From Fischerella sp. (GTDB lineage Bacteria; Cyanobacteriota; Cyanobacteriia; Cyanobacteriales; Nostocaceae), in assembly GCA_026419705.1 (NCBI GenBank), contig JANZYY010000013.1, positions 1 through 23,843 on the forward strand: DNA of 23,843 bases, in the 5' to 3' direction. Under the pieces are notes generated by a model that worked only from the letters and a program-made list of their open reading frames with translations, had not been told where the DNA came from and did no database searches. Position numbers and translations under genes: made by a program. The number at the start of each line of letters is the position of its first letter. The stretch's first letter is position 1. Of the stretch, positions 23,830 through 23,843 are shown piece after piece.

Positions 23830-23843
23830 TGTCTCTTATACAC
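23829..23843 (-). other. Tn5/Nextera mosaic-end adapter, reverse complement (technical)
   Basis: CTGTCTCTTATACAC matches the first 15 bases of the reverse-complement mosaic end. Base 23829 may be genomic or adapter. It breaks the GMC gene in the conserved IIGGNT motif. Confidence 0.95.

Overview
The window looks like chromosome from a filamentous (Nostocales-type) cyanobacterium. The evidence is about 18 GCGATCGC (HIP1) octamers, several arrays of heptanucleotide short tandem repeats (STRRs), and a phylloquinone gene cluster of cyanobacterial type. Both ends are technical: bases 1-19 are the Tn5/Nextera mosaic end and bases 23829-23843 are its reverse complement, so the outermost genes are cut by adapter sequence.

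Layout: (1) 20-3028 holds a truncated leftward ALDH1/2-type aldehyde dehydrogenase, a Tat-lipoprotein Rieske protein and proA. (2) 3779-9423 is a phylloquinone (vitamin K1) cluster: menF leftward; menA, menC and menE rightward; and a leftward DHNA-CoA thioesterase whose stop codon directly abuts that of menE. menB, menD, menH and menG are not in the window. (3) 9696-10589 is a secreted/membrane protein with a bactofilin-like repeat domain. (4) 10824-13211 is a leftward two-gene unit, an APH-like kinase followed by a HopA1-family protein. This is the pairing that dehydrates Ser/Thr in thioviridamide-type and class V lanthipeptide RiPPs. An 1125-base AT-rich gap next to it contains one 40-codon ORF (14169-14291) that could be a precursor peptide. 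(5) 14337-14660 is a TMEM14/UPF0136 membrane protein. (6) 14744-21374 is a rightward series: a DUF815-type ATPase, a membrane-anchored coiled-coil TerB-C protein, a BrxD-like ATPase (DUF2791) and an Lhr/BrxHI-like helicase. It resembles part of a BREX/Pgl system without methylase or PglZ. (7) 21736-22066 is a GNAT acetyltransferase remnant with an internal deletion, and 22309-23829 is a GMC oxidoreductase cut by the adapter.

The main points for follow-up are the orphan kinase/HopA1 RiPP module with its possible precursor, the TerB-C/BrxD/helicase cluster as a candidate defence or stress system, and a recurring pattern in which intergenic-type repeats sit in frame inside menC, menE (twice) and the helicase gene as apparent extra surface loops.
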